Below, piece by piece: positions 35,501-46,752 of a stretch of DNA of 64,000 nucleotides. A program made the position numbers and the translations under genes. Under the pieces are notes generated by a model. It worked only from the letters and a program-made list of their open reading frames with translations, had not been told where the DNA came from and did no database searches. The stretch comes from Entomortierella parvispora (Eukaryota; Mortierellomycota; Mortierellomycetes; Mortierellales; Mortierellaceae): the NCBI GenBank assembly GCA_963573315.1, contig OY752144.1:2040501-2104500 (forward strand), read 5' to 3'. Every line of letters starts with the position of its first letter. The first letter of the stretch is position 1.

Positions 35501-36143
35501 CCTTGATCGGAATCGTACTTTTGTCATTCCGGGGGCTTGAATTCGATGGCGATTGTCTTGATGGTGGGAATGCTGCTGGAGAGCTCGATGCTGATCTCTG
35601 TCTTCCTGATGAGGTCCGATGTTGGTCCGACTGCGATGGAACGAGTCTAGACCGCCATTCGTCTTCGCCGCCATAGCCGCTGATATCACTGGTGCTGAGA
35701 TCAGATAGCCGCCGCTGCCGCTTCTGGCCGTCAGGCGGCGATTCACGACGCCTCTGGTGTCCCGTCGACGTCGCTGTGGCTACCTTTGCAGCATGTAGGC
35801 TGCTGTTGGAGCTAGAGTTTCTTAGATGATGGCGGCGGGCTGCTGCTTGAGGCGCCGACAGAGTCGTAGTTGTAGATACAGTGGTCGTATTCTTCTTGGA
35901 TCTGGCTTTGAGTTCCCGTTTGCGAATCTGGTCCTGTCTCTTGCGCTCCTGGATCTCTTGCTCACGCTTCTCGAGCTCAACTTGGAAAAGATCTGCCAGA
36001 TGTTCGTGCTCGTGGTAAGAGTCCAGAGTGCGCTGCATGGCCCGTCTCGAGATGGCCTGCATGCGCTCGAGATCGTCCTCGGGACTGTATACGTGATAGG
36101 CAATGTTGCTGATCGGCAACTGGTAGACTTGATTTGACTGCAT
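32526..36143 (-). CDS. Large disordered protein with C-terminal CxxC motifs
   Basis: A single open frame of 1,205 codons plus stop, from the ATG at 36143. The frame extends 85 codons further upstream, but those are hydrophobic/Pro-rich and unlike the rest, so I prefer the start MQSNQVYQLPISNIAYHVYS. Residues 1-90 look ordered and end in a charged helix (EKREQEIQERKRQDQIRKRE). The middle 900 residues are Ser-, Arg- and Asp-rich with many basic clusters, consistent with a nuclear protein. The C-terminus has four CxxC pairs (DCTSC, LCSTC, RCTAC, NCSRC) spread over about 100 residues, a possible zinc-binding module loosely reminiscent of GATA/treble-clef fingers. It converges on the giant gene. 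No specific family recognised; chromatin or transcription role is a guess. Confidence 0.65.
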   Translation of the reverse strand: MQSNQVYQLPISNIAYHVYSPEDDLERMQAISRRAMQRTLDSYHEHEHLADLFQVELEKREQEIQERKRQDQIRKRELKARSKKNTTTVSTTTTLSAPQAAARRHHLRNSSSNSSLHAAKVATATSTGHQRRRESPPDGQKRQRRLSDLSTSDISGYGGEDEWRSRLVPSQSDQHRTSSGRQRSASSSPAAFPPSRQSPSNSSPRNDKSTIPIKDEGESSSASAPFHSAEAAAGSADSLASPLAQPSGPLSGSGRRKRKQAIPVHPSIVARIPGITLRMQREQQGDQMQVEILKDLSDYSSTEAMQADDHPHIGGDKTEGDAQSPDWNLQAKQDIRKVKESIDSARFGYASYAPSSTTALSALSAVTAPSTTGPQPHSPSNMSSSTFDPRDLDLNQPSRRSLDRDRHLSSSTDNLAWTASNANSTSPFSAPQDPRVLPLTWENFSTRECTVNRVVGKHNQELEDLEEAVQETISRQYYTHSNDLLRSHRLQPERESRSLRRASDAPMPSDPKPSSSNSPSGSARVSNSAAASPTIDNGVNNKRSAPIRATRSRTHNTADEGDHSHTNVGLVAHDDIELILKKKRLEKIEERRRQSSKEMSNDLDDDGPVGRRSRSRRSSTSSSSAPTPSRFESGVDVDMETRSGLDRLKRHPSSREDDELENDRNDRKIDIDGDVLMEGGKRSSNTVENVEVAYATRSGTGSQSTLMSSSSKSLFKVPALPTTTASTSANRQQIKRPKQPREDNSLDSGSATSSDEHDHDDVDDDDYQDMAAHGDNPRKHRRSAPPPATKLSAKRGKSISPQSVKTRNALDHRTQLRQPARPTALTMIQPTPSSARHLPVSPSPSPLPLSPKKQHFGVAPLLSLPTGNRVKTAEHVRRTKKSWNRRGRNTRKEDEVVDTTSDDSDEELEAERLQARRDSTSVGLDEKYTAATGPHVPHIQTGRSLPAGTSPESIEQSIASKKERSAAESVSTPTSAPVVNEMAESGGRTRARARSFSSSMIKPSDKTNFFESALEVIEQKRRETLAKKKAAAALLAEVAEEEEAEKKRKEETLALEKLSRAEKSEASNLPKSSKSLPGRVLRRSHGDSGAGLEMEEDPDCTSCRMELSNAEKAAWRAPLPTFTPNSVGGQEADKAHLTSPSLRIHLPKTWGSHAILCSTCRAQYLEHHMRCTACFYVPSQEELSSSPSNCSRCKAGTWLREVPLA

Positions 36144-36487
36144 GGCGAACGGGGCGCGCTGGCTGTGAAGGTGACTATGGAGGCAGATGAGGGAAAAAGG
36201 GGTTAGTAAAACCAACAGACCGACAGAGAGCGAGATATGTGTCCGACTTGCCCACGGAGGCCTATTCAAGGAAGGGGCGCAAGGGGGAGGGAGGAGTAGA
36301 ATGGTCGTCGCGCCAAGGATTGAGGCCATAGTAGCCGGACACTGGCCACCCACACTGGCAAGGAAGAGAGATCCCACCGCCGCGACCATCGCTTTCAATT
36401 TGTGTTGTCACCTGTGCCAACTTGGGCTAGGCGCAAGAAGACGATTGGACAAGTCCGAGGAACGATATGATGATGGGCGATGATGAC

Positions 36488-36540
36488 AGTGGTGGTGGAG
36501 GTGGTGGTGGTGATGATGATGATGATGATGATGATGATGT
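36488..36540. repeat. GGT/GAT trinucleotide microsatellite
   Basis: Uninterrupted trinucleotide tract (GGT units followed by nine or so GAT units), about 350 bp upstream of the minus-strand start at 36143. Short acidic or His-rich open frames here are products of the microsatellite. Confidence 0.85.
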
Positions 36541-39500
36541 TGGTTTGGGGGAGGGTGTTTGCTACTGTGCCCATAGAGCGAGCAACAGGTGGTTCCCAAA
36601 AGACCAAAGCCACCTCACATCCCGGCAGAGAAAGGCAAAGGTTCTGCTGCAGCATGGATGACTGTCAGTCATCCAATGACATCTGGGCCGTCTTGCGGTC
36701 GCTCCACCGCCTCCGAGTACGAACGACAGGGGCAACACACCAACATTGGCAGAGACCACTCTCGGACCTACCCGCAACCCTCCCCCCACACGACTCTGTA
36801 CAGATGTTGTTTTCTTTCTCTCCCCTCTCTCCTTCTCCTTCTCTTGCACCGTGTGGAACTGGCCACCTAGCATTCGATGGCCACCACACAGACCTGATAA
36901 CCTGATAGCAGTGCTTGACTCGATCGCCGAATGAAACGGCTGTTGGTTTGCTGCTTTTGCTTTTGCTTCTGCTTCTGCTGCTGCTGCTGATTGACACTGC
37001 AGATGCTATTGCTGCTGCCACTCGCGAGAGCAAAAGGTTCTCAACAGCAGAGAGCCCAGCTCCTCTTCAGACTCTGTTGGTTCTGCGTGCGCACTCTCCA
37101 TTTCCAGCTTCCCTTCTGGACTTGTACCCCCACCAAACTCCACACCTAATCCCCATGGTTCTTCGTCTTCCCTGGCGTCTCATAAGATGCTCAACAGGAT
37201 CCGGGCCTGTTGGCGATAATCCGCGGCATGGGTCTTTTGGTCAATGATTTTTCCACCCCTCTTCCGAAGAACTTGTCATGACAAATCACTTGCAACAACA
37301 ATAATGGAGGTAGCCCAACCAAGCCCACAGCATCAAGATTCACAGACGCCCTCAAGACTTGCCAATAAACATTTCATCACTCAAGGAAAGCAAAGGCTTA
37401 TCCTTCACCTATCCTCATCAAGAGGACAAAGTGGAGCAATAAGGGGGGGAAAATGTAATAAAAAAGTGGCCAAGTGGTCAAGGCAATACATGATATATGA
37501 CGAAAGAAGCAGAGTGAAAGAAACCAATAAAGCACCGCAGCCGTTGCTAAACAAGATCCACATCAGACAGGTCAAGGCAGAGAAAGAGAGGGGGGGGACA
37601 AGGAGAGAGAAGCAGAAAGCAGAAAGGCTGGATTTGACCAGGAAACAACGACAATCGAGCTGAAAACGATGGACGATCACTTACGCCTTTTTTTAGGGTG
37701 CCCAAGGTGGATTCGGATGTCGGGAGAAGAGAGGAGTGATCTAGAGGTGGGAGGCAGGGAAGGAACAGGAAGGAGGGTTAGGTGTTTATCAATTCAAGAC
37801 GAGGAAGAAGAGGACAGCAAGCTATCAGCAAGGCAGAGATGGCCGTAGCATTGGACAAAGGTGCATCGACGCTTACTCCGTGACTGAGCGAGCGCACTAC
37901 AGTACTTACAGAGTCGGAATGAATGAATGAATTGCAGACTGAATACAAACAAGGACGTGTCGAAATGTGTCGAGAGAGGAGAGAAGAGAGGAGAAAAAAG
38001 ATTTCTGCGTCCGCTGGCCATTTTTATGGTGGCTGTCACCCACCCACTCACTCACTCTCTTACACGACTCTGGGTTTTTGGATCTCTCGTCAGAGCTGCC
38101 TACCTACCTTTCTGCCTGCCTGCCTGCCTCTGCCTGTCCGTCTGTAGCTCCTGCCCATCTGTCCACCCTGTCCGCCCTGTCCACCTGTCTGCTGTGCACA
38201 TGGGCGCCAGGTCGCCCTCCTCCCAGGAACACGAGTCGCCGTCTTCACACTCTGTTCTCGCTTCGACTCTATCCGTCATCGCAAGTCCTTGCGCCACTAT
38301 CCGCTGCGCGTCCTCCCCCAGTCTTTGTTCTCACAGGCAATGTCGTCTGTCTTCTGTGGCTAAAGTGCCTCCCTCGCGTCCTCTAGTCTTTTCACTGTCT
38401 TACGCAGACACCTCTCTCTCTCTCTCTCTCCGCTGCAGTTATTTCCATCATCAGGAGAACCTGTTCATTCTCTCACAAAAGTAGACTACGATTTTGTTTC
38501 TCAAAGGCGCAGCCTTGGCACTTCTGGAGCAAAAGTTGAAGCAGTCTCCTTTTCTCTTTTTTGCGGCGACTGCTCGACACAATGGCAGCGTCAAGGACGG
38601 GACAAGTTCAAGACTACAGTTCTTCGTACCTCCATCACTGTCACCATCTACTACAATAGTCTTTCCTATTCTCGGCTAACCCACAACCCAGTCCTGATCT
38701 TCATTATCTATTGTCTAGTCCCTTCAAGAGTCGGACTGAAGACCAATTCGTAATATGCGCACCGCCCGTTCGACTCTCCTTAATGATCATGGCAGCGAAT
38801 GGAAATTCCTACATCTCGACTGAAGTACCGATGTCATATCGGTGATCAGTGTCCAAGCATTACTCCAGTATACCAACCGCCAACCACCATCTTGAACGAA
38901 AGAGTAGGTCGCTGTGAGAAAAAGAAGATCTGTTGGCATCACTCCTGGCTTTTTACATGGTTTTTATTCTCGTTTACCACACAGTGACAGTGGTAGCCAT
39001 CGTTTCCTCCCATGTCCTTTTTATTCTTAATATGGCTCTCCTCTTTGTTCTGCCTTTTGCCCGAAACGAGATAGTACCTCCTTGAAAACGAAAATGAACA
39101 GGACGACCTACTTGCCATGAGAAAGGAGCAATAGATGTGGTGGTAGTGAGGCGAGTCATTGATCATTCAATCTTTTGGCAAAGGTACCTCCATTGCCAGC
39201 GCTGGCTCTGCCTTGCTGGTGGGAAGACTGCGTCTGATTAATAAATTGATACCAGGGCTTGCGAACACATACTTTTCAATGAGTGCGGCGTACATTGGTC
39301 GGAAAAAAAACGATAGGGGATCTGCCCTCTGTCCATGGCCCGTTCTCCGGTCACTATTGCCCCGAACCGATGCTTGCGTTGCTCTGCTTGGCTAGCGAAG
39401 CCAGCTCGTGGTGATGATCTTCCGAGAGGCAAACAACAAAAAAAAAAAATTAAAAAATATCCCGCGAGGTTCACTTCCCGATCCATCCGGTTCGATTGAG

Positions 39501-40097
39501 TTCTGAGCTCAACAGTCGTCCTTTGTTATTCTTCTGCCAAACGATTTTGGAAGAAGCTGTTTGCCGGTACAGGCAATAAGGGGAGATGGAGGGGAAGGTT
39601 GAACTGCTTGACTGCGCGCAACACGCGTTCTGTTGAGGGGACTACGCAGGTCTGTTTGTTGGGGAGGACAACGCACTGCTCGTCACTGCCATTTTTATCC
39701 TTTGGAAAAACATGGCCACTTGATCTCCGTATGCCGCAACGAAGCAGGGCAGTTATTGTCAGCAGGACAGGCCATCTGGCTGATCGCAACCCTTGGAGGA
39801 AGATCAAGGATGATTGGGGATCCTCCTGAAATGGGGTTCTCTGTGTACGGGCCTCACCACGGACCAAGTTGATGACGTGAACGATTTTGTTTTGTGTATT
39901 GTTTTTAACAACCTAGACCCCGAACGCGCTTCAGCTTTTATCCGCTCAAACCCTTGGAGGTTGCCCTTGGGAGGTAGTTGATGGCTAGATTCATTCGTCA
40001 TCCACAGCGAAATCAAGATACAAGAGTCGCCATCCCGTTGTACTGGATCGTGTGGATGCACAGTGCACAGCAATAGCAATGTTCACTTGCTTGCCCT

Positions 40098-40172
40098 TTA
40101 TCTCTCTCTCTTTCTCTCTCCCTGTCTCTCTCTCCCTGTCTCTCTCTATCTCTCTCTGTTTGTCTCTTTCTC
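40098..40172. repeat. CT-rich microsatellite
   Basis: Imperfect TCTC tract interrupted by CCCTG units in the gene-poor region. Confidence 0.8.
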
Positions 40173-41785
40173 CCAAACCCTTACCTTGGGAGTTTCTCCT
40201 TGTGCCAATCGGGCCCTTGAAAACGGCAGCGACGCTTTATTATTTATTTTTTTCGCGTGGTAAAGACACCATCGTCATCTCACATGGGCTCAAATCCTCT
40301 TTGAAGCAAGATAAATGAAAAAAAAAAAATCAAAATAGACGGAACAAAGAGAACAGGCTAGCCCTTCCATGCGACTTCTCTTAAGCGGCCCCATATTTCA
40401 ACATCGGGGGAATAGAGGCAACAGATATGGACGGTGTGCTGCAGATTTGAAACTAGGATGTGTGTGCCTCCAAAACAGAGGCTGAGGACTCATACTCCAG
40501 GGGCTCAGATCCCTCCAATCGATATCACCACAACAAATAGTGCTTTGTTGGGGGTCAGCTAAGAACCAGGGATGGCTAGGGGGGTGGAGGGATGAAAGCC
40601 TGACCTTCTTTATCGTGGGATCTTTCAATGTCTCCATTTGCCGTGGTTTCGGGTGACCTCTGACCAACCATACGAACGAGCGGTCTCCGAGTCTTCCTTG
40701 CAACTTGACCGGTCAAATCCACAAATCTCGAGGGCAATGGTGCAACATATTGAGCTAGATGGTTTCTCCGTGTTTCCACACTTCGTCAGCTGTACCCCTT
40801 AGACTACAAGGAGACTTCAGGACTACCAGAAAGAAAAGAAAGCGTGAAAGCAAGTCTAGGACCCGAGCTGCACTACAGGCTTAAATTCTCTTTCTGTCGA
40901 ATTCTCAGACCACCATACTGGGTGCCACCCGTACTCCTTCTGCAGTTCGCATCTACAGCTGTCCTTTCTTTGTGCCGCTGTCAACTCGCCGGATGGGAGT
41001 CCAAAACTGAAGGACTGCAGCACCGCGCAAGCTCGGAAAGGGGCTGCAAAAAGGAGAAAAAAATCACAAGTTCAACAATCGATTCTGATTGGCCAGGAGC
41101 CTATCACTCTGGCATCTGAACCGACTTCAAAAAAATCAGCCCGTTCTTTGGGCGAGGGGACAAAGATCATTCATGGACTCGGGCCTCGATTGATCTGAAT
41201 ACTTCGACCGACGTCGTTGTTTGACCTCAAATCCTAGCTCTTCCCCTGGCTTCTCTCTCTGATCCTAGTTCGTGTGTCGTGCTGTACTGTGAGACGCTTT
41301 TTTTGCCAGAACGACTCTGAAGTCAAGAACAGGAAACTATTCCCAGCATGTCAACATGTATATCCCTTCCATCCATCTCGCATCCCATCCATACTACCCA
41401 TGACCTTTGAAAGAAGCAAAAAGGGTGGCAAATTGGAACAAAAAATCTCCCAAGAGCAACACGGCAGCCACAACGCGCCTTCCTCCTCGCCCTCACTTTT
41501 TTTTTTTGCTTTGCATCATTTATTTGCTCTTGTACGACCAAACAAAGGTCAGACACATGGCGAATCGCTCATTGGGCCAAGAGCAAAAAAGAAATTCCCC
41601 CTTGTGCGACCCGTGCAAAAAAGTAAAGCGTAGGATGATGCTCACCTGCCCTCAGTGGAACTATCCAGAAAAGGCCACCCATTAAGAGAGAAAGGATGAA
41701 CTGGGAGAGTGCGTGTGCGTGTGCGTGTCTTTTTTGTTCAGAATAGAGATTCTTGTCGAGTTGAAAACTACCGAACCTTGATCCG

Positions 41786-42760
41786 ATCATAGGCCGGCAG
41801 TTGTTTTTGAGATTCGACGACTTGATGCGGAGAAACGACATCGAGAAGTTCTATTTTTTGAAGCAATAGAAGAGGCGGCTCAATTGTGAGTCAGGCTAAA
41901 CAGAAACGCGCTTTTTTTCAGCATCATTGCGCCCTAAGAATCTCAGCATCCTCCTACTTTTGCTATTCCGCTCTGATCTTCATCGGAACCTCCAGGAGGT
42001 ACGATAAATTCACCAATTCAGTCTTTGCCGATGCACTCATTGCTGGATATACGGGAACAGGGGGGAGGACCACTCTCTCCAATCCGTTCAGTCCGTTCTT
42101 TGGTCACGCGTCCGTCCGCAGCGCAAGAGTAAACAGATACCTGGACTTTGTCGTCTCTTTGTCCAAGTAATCTTCGGTGTTCCCCACTACCTCCTCTCTC
42201 AGTTTGAACACACGCTCGGTCAAGACAGGAGCCTGTCCGCAGAGTTTGCCTCTCCCAAACGATGATACTTGAAGGGTGACAGGCAAGATCTGGCCAATTT
42301 CCGCCTTTCCTTAAGTAGGGATCGAGAAGGTGACGACCAGGTTTTTCATCTTGGTCATCATCGTTTGATACAGGGGTTTAGGAGAAGGAGAGGGCACTGG
42401 CTCAAGCGAGTTGAAGACCCAGACATCAAACGGCCTCTGAATGATCTGCTCCTTGTCTAGGCTGAGGGCTATGCTGCCGCCTACTATTAAGAAGATGAGT
42501 GCATGTGTGAGAAAAAAGGTAGGGATTGATTGCTGGTCAGTTTCCTTCGTTGTACTTACAGTCCGCTCGGAGACCAATAACGACTGAAAAGGTCAACTTG
42601 AAACTTGTATTTTCATATTCGCGATCAATCTCCATGCGGACTTCTCCAGAGATGATGGCGGGGACGTGCAGGGTTCCAGAAAATGTTATCGCTTCCTTGT
42701 TTATTAATGAAAGAATTCGCTTGGAACTATATTGACAACTTCTGGCACTCGGCCAGATTA
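41786..42760 (-). pseudogene. Decayed arrestin-like paralog
   Basis: Reading on the minus strand recovers segments homologous to the two intact neighbours in the same order: an exon-1 remnant (GTLHVPAIISGEV), then FDVWVFNSLEP, LPVTLQVSSF, CGQAPVLTERVFKLREE, YPAMSASAKT, and a terminal LPAYD. The copy is broken: no equivalent start codon, loss of about the first 75 residues of the second exon, an in-frame TAA at 42311-42313 where the paralogs have Glu, an in-frame TGA at 42104-42106 where they have Trp, and loss of the terminal stop. It is clearly no longer protein-coding. Confidence 0.8.
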
Positions 42761-43425
42761 CCATTGTGTCGGAATTGATGAACAGATGAAGATCTTTTCA
42801 AGTATTTCCTATGGGAGGAGTACAGTACTGCAGTTTTCTTGGACTACAGTCCTTGCCTTTAATGTTCACATCTTTGGTTGCACAAAGGGGGAGAAGAAGA
42901 AGCACCATTTTGCGCTGGTCGCACAAAAGTCGAGCTGTCTGTCAATGGCCCAGAGAAAGGACAGAAGTGTAAGTCAACCGGTTTTGTAGCGTCGTCAGAA
43001 GCTCATTGCAGCAAAGGTCGATGAAGCTAGCACTAGAAAAAGCTCAAAGTGAAAACACGCTTGAATGTGTGCATTGGCTCGCATTCTCGTCTAGTTTCTC
43101 CTCATAGAGGAGGGACGAGGTATAAGACAGCTTATCTAGTCTTCAAGAATGAAACAGGCCGCCTTCGCAACTTTTACGTTTTCTTATTGCCGCTGTTGAT
43201 GCTGAGGATGGATGTGGAAAGCTGAAAGACAGAGAGGAAACAAACAGGTCTGTCTTCACCAAACTAGCTCGGCTGCAAAAGAGACCAGCGTTCTCGCTGA
43301 TTGGAAAGAATGTTTTTGGAAGCTCTTTCGCCGATCAAGGTGAAAGAAAGCTTTTTTTTTTGCAAATGAGGATTGATATGAAGGCATCTTTAATGAAGTT
43401 TAAGGGTTGACTCTGTCCGTCCACC
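42761..43425. other. Spacer between arrestin pseudogene and paralog A
   Basis: About 660 bp with no gene. It includes GCACAAAAGTCGA at 42921-42933, an element also found upstream of both intact paralogs, and a T-rich tract near 43350. Confidence 0.5.
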
Positions 43426-44685
43426 TTACTCGTAAGCCGGCAACTGTTCCCCATCAGGTGCAACTACATGACACGGAGAAATGACCTCGAGAGGGACTAG
43501 TGATTAATAAAGTTGAAGGACGGCTCCATAGTTAGTCAATGCTGAAAGTCCGCGTATTGTTTTTTGTTCCTGTCATAACTTTTCCATTGGTTGATTCTTA
43601 CATTCGGCTAAAAGGGGTTCGGCGTCCTTTTCCTTTTGATTTTGTGCTCTGATCTTGAGCGAGAGCTCAAGAACATACGATACATCCAGCCATGTCGTCT
43701 TGGCTGATGGACTCATAGCTGGATAGCTCGGAAGGGTCATGCTGATCACTCTCTCCAGTCCATTAGGCCCGTCATTTGACCAATTATGCGTCTGCAGCGG
43801 TAGAGTACAAAGATACGTACGGATCTTTGTATTGGACCCCGAGCATTGCTTTGTTTTCCCCAAGATATCCTCCCTCACCTTGAACACACACTCTGTCAAG
43901 ATGGGTGTCTGTCCTCGGAACTTGCTGTTCTCAAATGGAGGTACTCGCAAAGTCACAGGCAAGACTTGACCGACTTCTACCCTTCCCTCGGAAGGAATCG
44001 AGAAGGAGACGACTAAACCTGAATTCTTTGTCTTCATCTTTTGAGACATGGGTTTGGAGGAGAGCGAGGGAATGGGGGAGGGGTCAATGGAGTTCAAAAT
44101 CCAGACATCAAAAGTCTTTTCAACAATGATTTGCTGGCCCATTTTTCTTGGTGGAGTATGGAACTTGACGTCGAAGAAATAACGAATCCAGCATAATCTA
44201 GACCCATTTGCATCGTGCTTGAATGAAGAAGGCCAAAGAGGGTCGATGGTCGCCCCAACATTTCGTCGATAGACTCCTGGGCCGGCCTTTCCGGTGTTGG
44301 TGGGATCCAAGTCCATTATCCATCGTTTCCTTTGAAATGGCTTCTCCTTGATAAGAAACATAGTCATTTCGGTGTGCACTGTTTTGGAACCAGTACGTAT
44401 GTGAGATAGAGAAGGATATTGTGTTCAAAAGTATGACAGCACTCCCGTTGCGCCCTTACCTTCTGCCTTAAGACCTGCAATGGCCGAATAGGTGATTTCG
44501 ACATTTGAGCCCTCACACTCAGTGTCCACCTCCAAAGTGACCTCGCCGGTTACAATGGCCGGGACGTTCAAGGTACCGAAATAAACGGGGACAATTTCAT
44601 CTCCTAGTTTAATGAAGGAATCTGCTTGGAATTTCATGGACAGTCTCTTATCCTTGTCCTTGGAGGGAGCGTCGAAAGCAAACAT
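43426..44685 (-). CDS. Arrestin-like protein, paralog A
   Basis: Three exons on the minus strand, 44685-44460, 44378-43602 and 43496-43426, give 357 residues. Both introns are phase 1 with donors GTAAGGGCG and GTAAGAATC. The fold is arrestin-like: an N-terminal beta-sandwich (FIKLGDEIVPVYFGTLNVPA) and a C-terminal half with FDVWILNSIDPSP, LPVTLRVPPFE, LTECVFKVRE and WLDVSYVLELSLKIRA, the last being the typical final strand. The small last exon ends EQLPAYE, an LPxY variant of the PY motif that Nedd4-type ligases can bind. Fungal alpha-arrestins usually recruit Rsp5 to membrane transporters; that role is by family only. About 70% similar to paralog B, from which it arose by tandem duplication. 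Confidence 0.75.
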
Positions 44686-45243
44686 TGTCTTGAGATTGGA
44701 GCTGGGCGAGCGAGGTTTTTGTAAGGTGCTTAATTCCGTGAGAAGAAGAGGAGGAGGATTTTGTGTGGGCAGTGGGCAGTGGGTGGTGGCATTTTATGAG
44801 AAAACTTGGTTGCACAGAGGGCGTTGCTTGTTCCAAGTCGCACAAAAGTCGAACGACCGAGAAGTTGAGCAGTTTGCCTCCTGTCTGCTGAATTATTTTT
44901 GGGTTTCCAAGAGGTTACCAGGGCAAATGGTAAAGTAGACCAATTCGAGTCACATCTCCGAGGCTGTCTTCTTGTTTACTAGAAGCGTCAGGAGTTGCGA
45001 CCATCCAGAGAGCTAGTCCGACCAGTTGATAATAGTCGACAATAGAAACACGCGACGGACTGTGTCGACTTTGACCCATAAAGAGAACACTCTCAAGTCT
45101 CTCCATTGAGGCACAGAGGTCGGCAATTGTTCACTTGTTCCTTGTTCTTCGACTGTTCAACGCTGTGTCGGGGGGATTATTTGGCTTCTAGACTTTTTGT
45201 AGAACAAACTATCGAGGTACACTTTTAATGGACCATATCAAAT
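44686..45243. other. Spacer between arrestin paralogs A and B
   Basis: About 560 bp containing the upstream region of paralog A and the 3' flank of paralog B. No open frame of interest. Confidence 0.5.
44840..44852. promoter_or_regulatory. Conserved upstream 13-mer, paralog A
   Basis: GCACAAAAGTCGA, 155 bp upstream of the paralog A start codon. The same 13-mer lies at 42921-42933 and 46670-46682, at similar distances from the other two copies. It may be a regulatory site or simply duplicated flank. Confidence 0.4.
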
Positions 45244-46506
45244 CTACTCGTAAGCCGGCAATTGGTCTCCGTAAAGCGCTACTGCCTGACGTGGAGTAAC
45301 AACATTGAGTTGAACTGTTGGCCGGGATGCAACAAAGTAGATTGTTAGTAATGTCAAAGGCAAGCGCGTCGCTCTATTCTCAACATGTCGATATATTCTT
45401 ACACTGTGCCTTGAGAACCTCGGCTTCTTTTTCCTTTTGCCCTTCCGCTCTGATCTTCAAAGAAACCTCCAGAATGTACGTTACATCGAGCCATTTTGTC
45501 GTTACCGATGTACTCATTGCTGGATACCCTGGAAGGGACATACTGATCACTCTCTCCAATCCATTATATCCGTCTCTCGGCCAGTCGTCCGTCTGTATCG
45601 GAAGGGTATAAAGGTCCTTGGGAAATCTAGAAGTGTAACCAAAGGCAGCTTTGGTTTTTCCTACCGCCTCCTCTCTCAGTTTGAACACGCACTCGGTCAA
45701 GACGGGAGCCTGTCCACGAAACTTGCTTTTCTCAAACGGGAATACTTGAAGGGTGACAGGCAAAACTTGGCCAATTTCAACCCTCCCTTCGGAGGGAATC
45801 GAGAGGGAAATGGCCAAACCCGATTTCTTAGTCGTTATCTTTTGATACAGGAGTTTAGGAGAAGGCATGGGCATGGGTGATGGGTCAAGAGAGTTCAAGA
45901 TCCAAACCTCAAAAGTCCTTTCAAGAGCGACTCTATCGGCTGGCGTTCCTTTACCGATGTAAAGTTTGGTATGGAAATGATAGCGAATCCAACACATTCT
46001 TGATCCGTTCGGCGCTTCTCGGTCAAAGGATGAGGGCCAAAGTGGATCAATGGTGGTCGCTGCGGACCGTCGATATGTTCCTGGGCTAACTTTGCCGGTC
46101 TTTGTTGGGTCCAAGCTCATAGTCCAGTGCTTCCTTTGATAGACCTTTTCATGATGGAAACGAACCGCATACTGGGGATCAACTAGCGACATAGAGTGGC
46201 CCGCGGTAGGTTGTAAGTATACACAGGGCCAAATGGGTACAATCTCACGCCAATGACTTTGTATCGCTTACCATCGCCATATAGTCCTGCAGTGACTGAA
46301 AAGGTTACTTCAAAAAGAGAGGCGCCTTCACACTCTCGATCGATTTCCAGGATGGCTTCGCCCTTCACTATTGCAGGGGCGTTCAGGCTGCCGAAATAAA
46401 CGGGGACTGTCTCCTGCCGCAACTTGATAAAGGAATCTGCCTGGAATTGCATCGAGAGTCTCTTATCCTTGCTGGACTGCGGGGCTGTGTATGGGATCAC
46501 TATCAT
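45244..46506 (-). CDS. Arrestin-like protein, paralog B
   Basis: Three exons on the minus strand, 46506-46272, 46182-45403 and 45314-45244, give 361 residues. Exon structure, intron phases and the 71-nt last exon are the same as in paralog A. Key segments are FIKLRQETVPVYFGSLNAPA, FDVWILNSLDPSP, LPVTLQVFPFEKSKF, LTECVFKLREEAVG and WLDVTYILEVSLKIRAE, ending DQLPAYE (LPxY-type PY motif). Arrestin superfamily, probably alpha-arrestin-like adaptor. The long 45314-45402 intron has a TAAC branch-like sequence near its 3' end (minus strand). Confidence 0.78.
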
Positions 46507-46669
46507 TTTTGAAGTTAGAAAAGAGCGGGCTGGGCAAAGGGAGAAGGACTTGAAACTGTAAATTACCGGGTAAGGGAGCGTATTTTCCCTCGGCAGTTTT
46601 ATAACTTTTGCAAAATGTCTTTATTCCAAACTTGAATATCTAGAGTCGAAGTCGAGAGTGTAATGGGTT

Positions 46670-46682
46670 GCACAAAAGTCGA
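46670..46682. promoter_or_regulatory. Conserved upstream 13-mer, paralog B
   Basis: GCACAAAAGTCGA, 164 bp upstream of the paralog B start codon. It lies between paralog B and the 3' end of COQ7 (46753), so it is close to the limit of the available promoter. Confidence 0.4.
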
Positions 46683-46752
46683 CTCGACCAACTATTTGCC
46701 CTTGCCCAGTTTCCTCTGTAGCCAGCAAACAAAAGAAAAGAGGCAGGGCCAA

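Larger units (their letters stand above)
36144..41785. other. 5.6-kb region without a supportable gene
   Basis: Contains the 5' flank of the gene at 36143, several CT/TC microsatellites (about 38412-38437 and 40098-40172), purine-rich tracts and scattered short open frames. None shows recognisable domains, splice-linked continuation or conserved codon use. I found no tRNA or rRNA fold in it. Non-coding RNA genes cannot be excluded by eye. Confidence 0.45.

Noticed and set aside
37927-38484. 185-codon frame rich in Ser, Cys and Leu
   Set aside because: Derived from TC-rich simple sequence (CTGCCTGCC and CTCTCT tracts); overlapping frames are equally open.
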